In this document: positions 1 to 12,532 of the stretch, piece after piece
Layout: each line of letters starts with the position of its first letter
Numbering within the stretch: the first letter of the stretch is position 1
Assembly: GCA_028583415.1 (NCBI GenBank)
Contig: CM053271.1
Coordinates: 87,965,534 to 88,029,533, forward strand
Length of the DNA: 64,000 nucleotides
DNA from: Protea cynaroides
Taxonomy: Eukaryota > Streptophyta > Magnoliopsida > Proteales > Proteaceae
Direction: 5' to 3'
Position numbers and translations under genes: made by a program
Notes under the pieces: model-generated
What the model was told of the DNA's origin: nothing
What the model saw: the letters and a program-made list of their open reading frames with translations, nothing else
Databases searched by the model: none

Positions 1-1991
1 CATTTGTCCATGCGTTGGTGTATTCATATAATCTTCAACGGTAACACCTGCAACATAAGAAACTAAAAAGAATTACGCGCGCAAGGGTTCTCCAACTTGA
101 GCTCAGTGAGTTAACAAAACAATGCAACAAACATATGCATGCATTCAACTTATATCTTTGGTCTAGTTTTTAAATTTACAATGTGCTATAGAAAGGTTTG
201 GTGGCCCCCGCACCTCTATACACGAGTGTGTGAATCCGTCCAATGGATCAAACACCATTGCCGTCCCATACGCACCCACTATGGATTAGAGATAGAGCTA
301 AAGTGTCCAGATCAAACACCGCCAACACTTCCCCTAATGCCCAACCCATACCAACACGTAAGCCCCTATTGACGAAGGCTTGCAAACTGGACTCACAACT
401 AACCAATCCTAAATGTCATCCAGTGTGTCCAAGGCCTCACCCCAGCATCTCTCAATACATCCATAAAGATAGAACTAAGTCCCCCCGGCAAAGTCAGAGA
501 CCACATGATCTGAGACCACCTCCCCTGATGCCCTACGACGTAATAGTTCTGCTAAGGTAATGGTGATACGACGATATCAATGGGAAAGCCTTGAGTAGAG
601 ATAGAGCTAGAATCTGATAACCAGGTCAAAGAACACAATGTCATGTCCTCCCCTTGATGCTCCACTTGCATCCAACACACTAACCACACATATACAATCA
701 CATGCCTATTCCTAGCATCATCATCATCATCATATTATAAATAGACATAAATAAATATGCATGAGCAGTAATAACAGAAATATTGGATGACATGTGAGAT
801 GCACACTACAAGCATACAAGCATAGAATCAATCATGTCATTGGACTCAATAAGTAAAACAACTTGTTATTAGCCAATTAGTTTAGGCCTTGTTCCCTCAC
901 CTGTTGGCAATACTCGTTCTCCTTTCAAGCCTTGAAATTCTCTTTCAATCAACTTAACAACCTAAAAGTTATATGAATTTAAGTTAGGGTTCATATGTAA
1001 CATGTTACAATAGTCGAAAATCAAAACAAAGCACTGATAGGTGTCTGATTGGTCCTATGGTCATATACTGTGTTGACCTTACTACCTACGGTCAATACCC
1101 TACGGTCGCATATGGTGCGACCATAGCTGCGACCATATGATTCCTGAATCTTTCCGAATGCCTATGGTCGATCCTCTGGTCATGCTATGGTCGACCGTAG
1201 CTGCGACCTTGAGATTTCTGGTCACAGACTACATGTAATTCGAGTTCTTCCTAGGTCAATTCCTCTACTCTTCAATTTGGATTTATCCTAAGGTCATCCT
1301 ATGGCCATCATTAGTAGTTTTTTATCAACCTTAATCATCAAACTCATCCCTCATGGTTATCCTTGGGATTTTCTCAAGGAATCACATAGATCATAATATG
1401 TTGATATCTCCTAACCTCCATAGAAGTCTTATTCCTTAGAGTTTACATCTCCAGAGATTAGATTCATACATTTGCCTACGATAGAGAGCCCATCTCTTCT
1501 CGGCAAAATCCTCTCTTTAGCCTTTTCTTCTTCTCCTTCTCTTCCTTCTCTTCCCTTCCCTTCTCTTTCTCTAGGGTTTGCTAATGTTCTAAAAGAGTGA
1601 AAAAGGCTGAAGGATGTCTTTTATATAGAGGAAAACTCTTCATATAGAGTCCTCTTTTAATTAGGAATGAACTCCTCCACAAATTAGGAAAGTTCCCAAC
1701 TCGGAGTCTGATCTAGGGTCTCACAGTCAATGGCCACAATCGCAGAACCCGTTGACCGTAGGGTAGAAATTATCGACTGTAGGGTCCTTGATCAATGACC
1801 ATTGTTTCTTTCCAAATGGTCAACCGTACCTACCCAGGTATGTGACCATATGCATACAGTTTTGGGTGTTGAATCGATTTTTATACCTGGTTTGTGATCC
1901 ATCTTCACACGATCGGTCCACTTGGTCTAGCTATGATGGGAAGACCTAGCACGACATGGTTATACCAAGTTAGTGAAGTGCGGGTCTTACA
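1..1991 (-). repeat. Gypsy chromovirus LTR (element D), partial, probable solo LTR
   Basis: This is the minus-oriented LTR of the same Ty3/gypsy family as elements A, B, C and E. It ends with TCTTACA at 1985-1991, the reverse complement of the family's TGTAAGA LTR start. The opposite end lies outside the window. Its first 60 bases match the LTR leader segment just after the splice-acceptor-like site seen in the other copies. GGTCG/CGACC motif clusters lie at about 1048-1210 and 1715-1855. On the minus strand a TATA-like CTCTATATAAAAG is near 1617-1630. The polypurine tract and chromodomain that normally adjoin this LTR end are absent after 1991, so a solo or truncated LTR is inferred. Open frames inside it are not considered genes. 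Confidence 0.8.
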
Positions 1992-3013
1992 GTTTCTCTC
2001 TCTACTCTCGGGGAGCAAGGGTATATGAATTCATGTTTGAGAATCTCTCCAAACTACCTACGTATCTTAGGGTACTGCCCTAAGAATCAAGATCCATGCA
2101 GTTCGAACTGTGCGGATTCAATTCATTCATGCTTTTCTTTCAATATCAAAGTATGGAACCTATATGCTCTATGGTTCAATTCACATCACCTATCTAGTTC
2201 TTTGTATCCTAGAGGAGAGGAGCTGAGGGGATAGGGATCGTCCTAAAGCTACCCTTAACATAAAACCCTAATTTGGCATTTATTGGGCTAGGCTTCATAT
2301 CTCTTGATTAAAATTTATCATTCTCATTCTTACCCTTCCCGTAAATGTGGGTGCCTACATGTACGTCCCCACACCTAATATGTCTTCTAGGTATACAGAT
2401 ATGACAGTTCAACTAGGGTATTGTAGAAATTAAGTTATTGCCAACATTAAATATCATTCAAATATGGCAAATAATAACATATTTCATCTCATGTATGGCA
2501 GTAAAGCATGTGAATCAATATAGCAACAAGCATGTGAGCATCAAAAGGATAGACATAGCATCTCATGTATCATTCTCAACAAGGTATGTCTCTATATGTC
2601 TCAGATGGGATTCTCTAGATTTATAGTTGTGATCTAATGTAAATCTCTCAATATCTCAAGATCAGATCCTCGATCAATGGTCTGGATCCAATTTATCTCT
2701 TCAATAATGTATCTTGATTAAATCCTCAAATTTCAACAAAATTTCCAAAATCAACAGCTAAGATCTCACATCAAGTTTAATCATAATCAGACTAAGATCC
2801 AATGATTCAAACTCTTTTAAATCACTTCATCATGATCAGATTAGAAAATCAATGGCTCAGATCACTCCTAATGTAAATCCAATGGTTCAGATTACTCAAA
2901 ATCATAATCTAACCGTTTAGATTCATTTACATCAATCATCAAGATAATCCGATGGTCTAGATTCATTTATATCACTCATGATCAAGATCCAACCGTTTTG
3001 AGGGTTTTTCAGG
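1992..3013. other. Non-coding repetitive DNA
   Basis: No gene is visible. From about 2640 to 3000 the sequence is a degenerate repeat of phrases such as AATCCAATGGTTCAGATTA, varied every 30-60 bases. This looks like an old tandem or LTR-derived repeat. Around 2430-2560, wording such as AGCATGTGAATCAATA resembles parts of the solo LTR at 43148-46971, but too weakly to assign. Confidence 0.4.
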
Positions 3014-3024
3014 CCTTAGAAGTT

Positions 3025-3180
3025 GGAAATAAATCCTTTCAGGCCCCTCAGGCCGGCATGAGGAAATCTAGTGGCTGTAGATTACTGTGAGCACATACCG
3101 ATGTATTAATATACGTGCACAGTGGATGACAGCCACTAGATTTCCTCGTGCCGGCATGAGGGGCATGAGAGGATTTGAAT
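3025..3180. mobile_element. Foldback MITE, Mutator-like by target duplication length
   Basis: The two halves form an almost complete inverted repeat with arms of about 54 bases around a ~45-base loop. The left arm runs from GGAAATAAATCC to TAGTGGCTGT, and the right arm is its reverse complement with few mismatches. The element is flanked by a direct repeat, CCTTAGAAGTT at 3014-3024 and 3181-3191. The part outside the terminal repeats is TTAGAAGTT, nine bases, the usual size for Mutator-like elements. No coding capacity is present. Confidence 0.75.
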
Positions 3181-3189
3181 CCTTAGAAG

Positions 3190-3480
3190 TTTTGTGTAAC
3201 TTGATTTTTTTCATAATTTTGGTAGTTAAGTATTGTGGCGTATCCAATCGGGGTGATAGTCATGTTCTTTCAATGGTTAGGGACATTTCTTGTCTTATTC
3301 AGTCAGGTGTTTTTGTCTCTTTTTCTTACATTCTAAGGAGGTCAATGTTATAGCACATTCCCCTGCTAGAAAGGTGCTAAGCATTTCAAGGGTGGTTAGC
3401 TGACCTACATGCACTCCATGGTTATCCGAATCTGTGGATAACTCTGTTGTAAATGATTGTAAATGAATAGAAATGTTTAT
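3190..3480 (+). pseudogene. LINE RNase H-like domain remnant
   Basis: The translation around 3235-3400 reads like the C-terminal RNase H-like domain (RVT_3 type) of plant L1-type LINEs. It contains GDSHVLSMVRDISCLIQSG and then, after a one-base frame change near 3335, KEVNVIAHSPARK, resembling the family's REANAVADxLAK region. The sequence ends with a stop and a short AT-rich tail near 3480, as LINE 3' ends do. It is broken and short. A host RNase H-like gene fragment is the alternative. Confidence 0.45.
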
Positions 3481-3490
3481 TACCCAAGAA

Positions 3491-4982
3491 AAACAGTATT
3501 GTGCCATGTCTTTCAAGATTTTCTTATTGCTTTCCATGTAATCTGACTTCTCTATATAAAGGTCTTGTTAGGTCTCTTTAGGAGCAGTTTGATGTTAATG
3601 AAAAAATTCCATTTCTCTTTCCGGAATCTGAGAGTTTTTTTACCTCGTAGATTCGAGAGTTTGTTGGCATTAGAACGATATCTAGCCTTCATACTTTTTT
3701 ACTGCATCACGCTCAACTCTCATCGTTTTCACCTCATATTTCTCTTGAAATCTTTATCCAAACTTAATTTTTTATACTTTTAAAAATCCATTAGTAATTG
3801 TACGAGATGGCAATAATACCATGAAATGAACAATTCCTTCTCACTTGGATGAGTGGATTTGAGAAAAGTTCAGGTTCATCAGTTAGTCTAGACAGTAGAT
3901 GAGTGCGGGTTGACGACGTAATTTAGCTGAGGGCATAGCGGCCTTTTGTAACAAACGTAGCCATTGATACTAATTGATCTTGTACATTGCGGCGTTTCTT
4001 CACGTTTCTTAAGAAATGCCGCCTTTGAGTGTGTACCATACAGCACCATTGCCGTCTATTTCACTAGTTGAAGGAGGAGGCTTCCATCGTTTGAGAAAAG
4101 CACCCAACCCAACCCTGGTTGAGATATGACACTACATCTGAATCCTAGTCTCCCTCTGTTGTCGTCTTCGTTGCCACAGCCGTCTTTCTGTGCCGTAGAT
4201 TTCACTAACTGAGGTATGGTTTCTTTTCCCATCCTCTTTTCTATTGCTAAAAACAAATCTAAGAGTGAAGGTTTGATTTGGAATGGATTCTTCAAAAAAA
4301 ATTCTTTTTTTATTCTCCCGTTCTTTGATTGCTGTAGATTTTGTTTAAGTGGAACCATTAGGTTGGAAAATTGTAGATTCTGGGTTACAGGAAACGTAAA
4401 TAGGCAGGAGATTTTGTTCTTTTTTTTTTTTTTTTTTTTTTAATATTATATTGTATATTACACATTCTTGGAGCTGGAGTTGAACTTACACTTTGTGTAA
4501 TTTATGATTGCTCATTGCTTACATACTCATTCCACAAATATCCAACCCACTAGTACTCCTCCACAATGGGCTCAAGGAAAGGTCCTTCCATCTTCTCTCT
4601 CTCTCCAAACACATCAAGGTTATAAATAAGAGTAATATAAGCTGCTCAACCAATTTATTTTTATTTATAATTATTGATAGGTTGAGCTTGGGTTAATTCA
4701 AGATAACCTGTGCTTAGCAACCTAGATAGGATGGGCTACCTTTGAAATTTACCAATTAGAGGATCTATTTTTCCTTTTGGGGTGAATGGTGGTGTTGATT
4801 GTTCAGTGAGATGTATCATTAATTAATTACGTTGCTATTGCTCCATTGATCCTACGGAAATTCCAGTGGGGATTCTTATAGTATGAATATTAGTGGTACC
4901 TCACATGCTTTGTCATTCTGATATGCATCCAATTTATATGGGGATATTGGCAGTGGTATATGAAATGGAGGATTAAATTCGT
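3491..4982. other. Intergenic DNA, nothing recognised
   Basis: There are several short open frames but none with recognisable composition or motifs. A T homopolymer of about 22 bases lies at 4419-4441. The right border is set by the sudden start of homology to the LTR of element C at about 4983. Confidence 0.4.
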
Positions 4983-6455
4983 GTGGTCGCACGTGCTATT
5001 GCATGTAGTGCGACCATAGGATCAACCGTACATCGTATGATCGCATATATTGAGACCATAGGGTCGACCACACGGATCGACCATACCATAACAGCAAGTA
5101 TACTTTGAGACGAAACAAGGTTTTCAACTACTGTAACTTGGTACAATCGAACCCTAACTTAAATACATTAATTGTTTAGGTTCCCAATAGATTTAAAGTG
5201 ACTTTCAAAGTTTAGGAGAGGAACAAACATCAATCAAAGGTGAAGGAACAAGACCTAAACTAATTGGATAATAATAAATTATTTTATTTTATTTGTCCAA
5301 TGAAATGAATGATTCTATGCTTGTATGCTTGTAATGTGCATCTCACATGTCATCCAATATTACTGTTTTATTCTGCTCATGCATATTTATTTCCGTCTAT
5401 TTATAACATGATGATAATGATGTTAGAAATAGGCATGTGATTCTGTGTGTGGTTAGTGTGCTGGATGCGAGTGGAACATCAGGGGGAGGACGTGGCATTG
5501 TGATTCAACCTGGTCACCACGCTCTAGCTCTATCTCTACTCAAGTCTTGCCCATTGACATCGTCGTATCGTCATTACCTTAGCGAAACTATTACGTCGTA
5601 GGGTATCAGGGGAGGTGGTCTCGGACCGTGTGGTCTCTGACTCTCCCGGGGGGCCTTAGCTCTATCTCTATGGACGTATTGAGGGATGCTGGGGTGAGAC
5701 CTTAGATACATTGGATGACATTAGGATTGATTAGTTGCGAGCCTAGTTTGCAAACCCTCGTCAATAGGGGCTTACGTGTTAGTATGGGTAGGGCATCAGG
5801 GGAAGTATTAGCGGTGTGTTATCCGGACACTTTAGCTCTCTCTATTCCATGGTGGGTGCATGTAGGACAACAATGGTGTTTGATCCATTCGACGGATTCA
5901 CACACTCGTGTATAGAGGTGCGATGACCGCCAATCCTTTCAATAGCACATTGCAAACTTAAAACCATACCAAAGATATTGAATTGAATGCATGCATATGT
6001 TTGTTGCATTGTTTTGTTCACTCACTGAGCTCATGTTGGAGAGTTGATCCTCGCATACGTAATTTTTTCTAGTTTCTAATATTGCAGGTACTACCATCGA
6101 AGACTTATATCGATACGCCAACATATGGACGTGTGGTGGCTATGGATGTGTAAGCTGTGGAGGACGATTATGACTCGATGCGCCATCAAAGACTTTCGTA
6201 TTTGGTGTTTGTAATAATTGTTATCTTTATGTTTTAGTTACTTGGAGATAACTGGATTATTTAATTATTTATCATGTTAAACTTCAGTTCATTATTAATA
6301 AGACTTTCACTATTTATTTATTTACTCTGATTACTATTGTGGAATGTGTATTTGGTTTGAAATGTTGACACGGCCTATACGAGATCCTGGTTTGAACTGT
6401 TGGTTCTCATGACCGTTCATCACACCACTGGTTAGTCCAGAATTGAGGTGTGATA
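4983..6455 (+). repeat. 5' LTR of element C, truncated
   Basis: It aligns with 13013-14519 of the 3' LTR, sharing the phrase GTGGTCGCACG at the left edge and ending GGTGTGATA (mutated from GGTGTGACA). About the first 910 bases, including the U3 promoter, are missing. The breakpoint falls exactly at the start of the second GGTCG motif cluster. The short leader ORF seen in the 3' LTR is destroyed here (ATG GAT GTG TAA). Confidence 0.8.
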
Positions 6456-6457
6456 GA

Positions 6458-6470
6458 TTGGTATCAGAGC
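6458..6470 (+). other. Primer-binding site, tRNA-Met type (element C)
   Basis: TTGGTATCAGAGC lies two bases after the 5' LTR end. It is complementary to the 3' end of plant initiator tRNA-Met, the usual primer of this retrotransposon class, and marks the start of the internal region. Confidence 0.85.
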
Positions 6471-7028
6471 TTCTCAGGCCCTGCCCATCAAACCTAAATA
6501 CTTCCACAAGAGTCATGAACTGAGTTAGGTAAAATTTAAAAGCTTTAATACAAACACACCATAAGCACTTGTGTTGGTTGAGACAGAACTTAAATAAGAC
6601 AATAATGTATAGATAAAAGGAAGAACCATATGTATATTCAAACAGAAGAAAAAGAAAAATCTAAATGCATCCTGATAAACAAATAATATAGGGTACGATC
6701 TATAAGTCGGACAGTTGCCTGAGTATACAAAGAATATAGTACAATAGCAAGAAGGGAGCATCTGTAAAGCAAAAAATTGGAATACTGAGTTGATACTTTC
6801 AAGATGTGGAACTCGATGTATGACAGAGGAAGAAGAAAAATGGCTAGTAACACCTAAATCCATGCAGTGGTAAGGGAAAAATCTTGGGTCGAATCCAACA
6901 AAGATAAGAGAATAATGGTCATACAACAAAAATAAGAGTAACTATAAAAGAAGATAAAACTATACTCTTGGGTGACGTGAAGACTCGGAGTGAGATCCGC
7001 CACACGTTGATCCGTCACCCGCTGAGCA

Positions 7029-7620
7029 TTGAGAAGAAGTCGCAACCTGACCCCACCACTATCTGGGTCGAGAGTGAGAAAAGGGAACCTATCTGAGCAA
7101 ATGTCAAATAATGATAATCAAACTGGAGCAAATCAAAAGGGTAAACAATCAGACCACTCTAGCCAATCTACCTGGACTACCAAGCACCTTGGCTACGGTT
7201 GTAATGAGCTTGACCCGATAAAATGTAAAAGCAACAACAGATGATATCGGCTATGCAAGTTGCCATGGGAATCACTACACAAGTTACCAATGTTATACCA
7301 ACACCTCCAAGTCGGACCATGTACGATACTAGTTGGTAGTAACACTGTATCTCCAACACTGTTAGCCATAACATAGTACTTATCGTACAACAGGTCCCAG
7401 TAACACACACCCTAGTGCAGAAGCTTAGTGCACAACAAGCAGTTTATCAAGGTGGTTACCCTTAACAACCACCGATGTATGGGATAGCTGCATCATGGCA
7501 GAATGATCCGATAAGGGCTGAGGAATGTTTTTCTGAAGATGAAGCCTCGAACATTTTCAGCAAGGGATCAAATCTATTGTGGCCATATAACTAGACAGGT
7601 ATAAATGGGATGCGGTGCAT
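7029..7620 (+). pseudogene. gag remnant of element C
   Basis: A start region at 7101 (MSNNDNQTGANQKG) sits where element E has MSGRRVTRQTR. Further on, MQVAMGITTQVTNVIPTP near 7255 corresponds to MQVAMGIMFQATQAVP in E. The conserved gag core and zinc knuckle cannot be recognised downstream. The 7620-8760 stretch between this remnant and the protease holds only decayed or replaced sequence. Confidence 0.55.
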
Positions 7621-8760
7621 CGTTGACTTACCCTTATAGAGGATGCACATACCTGATTCTAAATTGTCGTGCCTTGACAAAATACCTTCTCGATTCAACT
7701 TGTCAATTGGAGTTATAGATATTGTTCCTTAGAATTAGTCCTGATTATACTAAGCTAAACTACTCTCATGATCAACAACATAAATAGAGATATGAACTGA
7801 ATAAACAGTTAAAGGTTTAATCATTCTGAATATACATCTTTTCGATTTTATACCTGATTTATTGATGTACCAAAACTTTCTCCAGATTTATTCCTGTAGT
7901 GCATTGATCAATAGCATTATATACTCGTTAGAACCTGTAACCAGGAGATTAAGAACTGTAAAACCTCTATTTTCATGTATTTGGACCACCGTGCAACCTA
8001 ACGACCTTTGGATGCCGGTTGGGTTACCATAGATTTACTCTTAATCCTTTAAATCTAAGTTCACTAGATAAAACAAGTGTTCATCATCATAATGAATTCA
8101 AAAGAATGAAATAAATCGCTTCTGGATAAACATTCTAATTCCTACATACCCAACCTCCGTTGATAAAGATGCTTGATTAATAAGGAAAATTATGAAAGAC
8201 GATTGAATTCAGATTAAATACTATAACCAAGAAACCTCAGATGAAGTAATGGAGTATCTGTTTTGAGATTGCTGGATTTGAGTCATGGTCTGTAAAAGAG
8301 CGCATGATTAAGAAGTGAGAACTATCAAGAGTAACCAGTACAGAGTAGATAGCGCTCGAGTAGAATTAAAGATGGCTATATTGGTATGAATTTTGACAAG
8401 ACAGAAGATTTCTAAAGGCATATCTAAGAGTGGATACAAGGATGAAATCGAAAATCATGGCATTGATAGTATTAGGATTAGTACAATTAATACTGAGTTA
8501 TGCCCAATGTCAAACGAGATGATTAAATAAAGACCAAGAGAGTTTGGCAAAATTTATGAAATTATAAACATATACCCTAATGCTTATAAGTAGGAATGTT
8601 GGATATGTAGATAGCACCAATCAAAAGATGTTTTTCGAGATATATAAAAGAGAGATCAGGGTAGAACAGCAATGATAAAAGAGATGTAAGCTAATGAGTG
8701 TAATATGAAATTATTGGCGATAGTCTTTGAGAAACTAAGAGGAAAAAGGGGATTAGACGT

Positions 8761-11700
8761 GTCATTAAGACCTTTAAACCAGATTTTGCTAGTTCAAGCC
8801 CTTTTGAAATAGATGTTGTGTTAGATGAGTATTATGAACAATGTCTGAATCGTATGGATGGACAAAATTTGGATGCAACTTAATTTTACTTGAGATGGCA
8901 GACCTTGACATCATCTTGGGGATGGACTGGTTGTCTCAAGACTCTACAAAGCTGTTATGTGTATAAAAGAGGTTGTCATTCAAGAGCTAAGACGACGTAG
9001 AATTTAATTTTCATTGGAAGCATGTTGCTTAGGAAGCGGAAGCTTATCCTCTCTGTATTTAAGACGAAGAGATGTCTTGAAAAGAAAGGAGTTAGATATA
9101 TGGTATCTGTGGTGGACGTTACTAAAAAAGCACCATAGATGAAAGATATTGATGTGATGTGTAAATTCCCTAACATGTTTCCAGGAGACTTACCTGAGTT
9201 GCCACCTAATCGTGCGACTGAGTTCGTTATCGACTTGTTACCAGGGTTGGCACCTGTGTCTAAGGCACCCTATAGAACAGCTCCTATGAAATTGAAGGAA
9301 CTGCAAACTCAACTACAAGAGTTATTAAACAAAAGATCTAATCAGTCAAGTATTTCATCATGGGGAACGCCAGTGCTATTCGTGAAGGAGAAGGATGATA
9401 GTATTTGGCAATGTATAGACTACTGGAAATTGAACAAGCTCACCGTAAAGAATTGATATCCATTGCTATGGATTAATGACTTGTTCAATCAGCTGCAAGG
9501 AACAAAGGTATTTTTAAAGATTGATCTTCAGTCAGGAATATCATCAATTGAAGATTAAAGATAGTGACAATCTGAGGACGACTTTCAGAACCAGGTATGG
9601 GTATTATGAGTCCCTGGTTATATCGTTTGGATTAACCAATGCCTTTACATCTTTATGGAACTTATGAACCGGGTGTTCCATGACATGTTGGACACGTCAG
9701 TCATAGTTTTCATAGACAATATATTGGTTTATTCCAAAAACGAAGAAAGTCTTGTAACGGACCATAGAGCAACCTTACAACGGCTAAGAAGGGAGAAGTT
9801 TATACCAAGTCCAAGAAGGATGAGATTGGGTTAAACAAAGTGATCTTCTTGGGCCTCATAGTGACGTCAGACGGGATTAAAGTGGACCCCAGTACGATAG
9901 AAGAAATCGTAATGTGAGAAGCACCTAAGAAAGTTGCAAAGATCAAAAGTTTCTTAGGATTAGCTGGTTATTAACAACAGTTCATGAAGGACTACTCTAG
10001 AATCGCCGTACCTCTTACCAAGTTGATCAGGAAAGGAGAGAAGTTTATTTAGACTGATAAGTGTGAAAAATGTTTCCAAACTCTAAAAGCAAGGTTGATA
10101 TCAACTTCCATCTTGATCGTTCTGGCACCAGGGGAACCTTTTACCCAACACACCGATGCTTCTGGATTGGGTTTAGGATGCATACTGATACAAGGAGAAC
10201 AAGAGATTGCATATGCTTCAAGACAACTGAAAGAACATGAAAAGAGCTACTCTACTCATGACTTAGAGCTAGCAGCTGTAATTTATGCAATCAAGACTTG
10301 GAGACATTATCTATACAAAGAAGAATTTCAGATTAAATCGGATTGCTAGAGTTTATTTATCTCTTCACCTAGAAAGAGTTGAACATGAGGCAGAGAAGAT
10401 GATTGGAACTCCTGAAGAATTAAGATTACAATATTCAGTGTCACTTGAGCAAGGCTAATGTGGTAGTTGAAACTTTGAGCAAAAAGGAAAATAATGAAGC
10501 CAGAAGGAGGACCTAGTACTAACGCTGTCTTGTGTTCCGCAGCAACAGATTCAGATTTGGAAGAAGAGCAACATATAATAGAAACTCGTGATGATCAAAT
10601 TGAGCAAGAACTTATGGATGAACTTATGGAGCAATAGTTCCTCGTTTGCATACGCAACGTTAAGGATCATCTCTAATTGGATGGATGAAGTAAAGGTAGA
10701 AATTTTGTTAGATCCGTATCCAAGAGCATTGCAAGAAGATTTAGAGAAAGGAAAACCTAATCCTGACTTACTTTGGATGCGGAGAAGATACTTAGATACA
10801 AAGGAAGATTCTGAATACCTGAAGGTGAAGACTCTGATGTCATGAATGGGATAATGATAGGAGCCATTGTACTCTATATTCAGGACATTTTGGAGTACCA
10901 ATATGTATCATGACCTGAAGAGATTATACTGGTAAAGAGGAATGATAGTAGTTATGGCTAGATACGTGTTCCAGTGTCCGAACTACTGGCAAGTAAAGGC
11001 TGGCCAGCTTGGAAGTGGAACTGCATTACAATGGACTATGTCACCGATTTACCACTGACTCCCAGATCGGTTGACACAGTTTGGGTGATTGTTGATCGCC
11101 TTACAAAGACAACTCGTTTCATTGTTATACGACTTTGGTGTGCTTTGCAGTGGTTAGCTTAAGCTAGATGTGGATAATATTGTGAGATTAAATGGAATGT
11201 CTGAGAGCATAGTGTCAGATAGAGGCTCACGCTTTACCTCGAAGTTTTGGGAGGAACTACAGAAAGCGATGGGAACAAAGTTAAAGTTTAATACCACATT
11301 TCACCCTCAAACCGACGGACAGTCGAAGCGGACTATATAGATCCTAGGAGGTATTCTCTGAGCCTGTGAAATTGATTTCAAAGGAGCTTGAGATGAGAAG
11401 TTGTCGTTGATCGACGTTGCTATCACGCTACCATATAGATGTCACCTATGAAGCATTGTACGGTAGAAATGTTGACCCCCTGATTTGGAATGAAGTCGAA
11501 AAATGAAGAATTGTAAGACCTGAGTCTGTTGAAGGAACCTGTTGAGTGGCAGACAAGGAAAAAAAAAACAACAAAAAAAAGGGTCAAGACAGCTCAAGAT
11601 TATCAGAAGAGACGCCAAAACCACGAGTTCGCCATAAGTGACAAAGTGTTCTTGAAGATATTTCTTATGCGTGGTTTGAAACGGTTCGGCAATAAAGGAA

Positions 11701-12091
11701 AGTGGTGTCCTATATATGTTTTGGACCTTATAAAATTTTGGAAACACGTGGAAGAATAATATATCAACTAGCATTATCGCTATCTATTTCCAGTGTGCAT
11801 GACGTATTTCGGTCTCTATTGAAAAAGTAAGTTGGAGATCCATCATGGATATTGACCGTAGATCCACCGGATTTGATAGAAGACTTAACTTTTGAAGTGG
11901 TACCAGTTTAGATCACTAGTTGGAAGGTACAACATCTCTAAAGCTAGGATCATTATTATATAAAAGTAACCTGGCAAAGCCAAGATGTGGAAGAGGTTGC
12001 ATGGGAAGAAGAAAATACCATGCGAAAACAGTATTCTCACATATTCAACTCAGAAGGTATATCTAAATTTCGAGGACGAAATTTATTTTAA
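8761..12091 (+). pseudogene. pol remnant of element C (protease to chromodomain)
   Basis: In order: the protease C-terminal part (about 8761-8990, with MADLDIILGMDWLSQ); the linker and RT fingers (9139-9456, with [20 protein letters not shown]); the RT palm (9480-9740); RNase H (10095-10349, with [16 protein letters not shown]); a zinc-binding region remnant; the integrase core (10974-11350, with MDYVTDLPLTPRSVDTVWVI); and the integrase C-terminus and chromodomain-like tail (11529-12080). The palm motif is FIDN where an active enzyme has FIDD. Numerous stops and frameshifts make it inactive. Domain identities follow from alignment by eye to elements A and E. Confidence 0.85.
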
Positions 12092-12516
12092 GTGTAGTAG
12101 AGTTTTAAGACCCGCACGCCACAAACCCGGTCTAACCTTACATTCTAGTGTCATGACCGGTCTTCCTATCATGGCCGGATCAAGTGAACCAATTATATGA
12201 AGAAATCGCAAGATAAGGTAAGCAACAAGTTAAATTTAGTTGGTGTGGTTGACTGTTTAAGTTTGTGTGGAAGCAACCAGTCAAAAACTAAAAATCAATA
12301 AATTTTGGACATATGGTTGATTTTTTAGGGGTATGGTCGACTAGGTTGAGACCGCACAACGTGTGGTCGCATGTTTTGGTTGTATGGTCGACGAATTATG
12401 CGACCACACCATCGACCGCACGAACCCAGAACCAACTCCGAGATTTGGAAACTTTCTAAATCAAAAGGGATTTCTTTCCTAATTGAAAGAGGACCTCTAT
12501 ATGGAGGTTTTCCCTC

Positions 12517-12532
12517 TATATAAAGGACGTCC
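12517..12532 (+). promoter_or_regulatory. LTR promoter: TATA box followed by GGACGTCC
   Basis: TATATAAA is directly followed by the palindrome GGACGTCC, about 410 bases into the LTR. The same arrangement occurs in E (TATTTAAA then GGACGTCC at 56072-56087; TATTAAAA version at 42905-42920), in B on the minus strand (63187-63202), and in weaker form in A and D. It marks the likely U3/R border, inferred from position and conservation. Confidence 0.65.
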
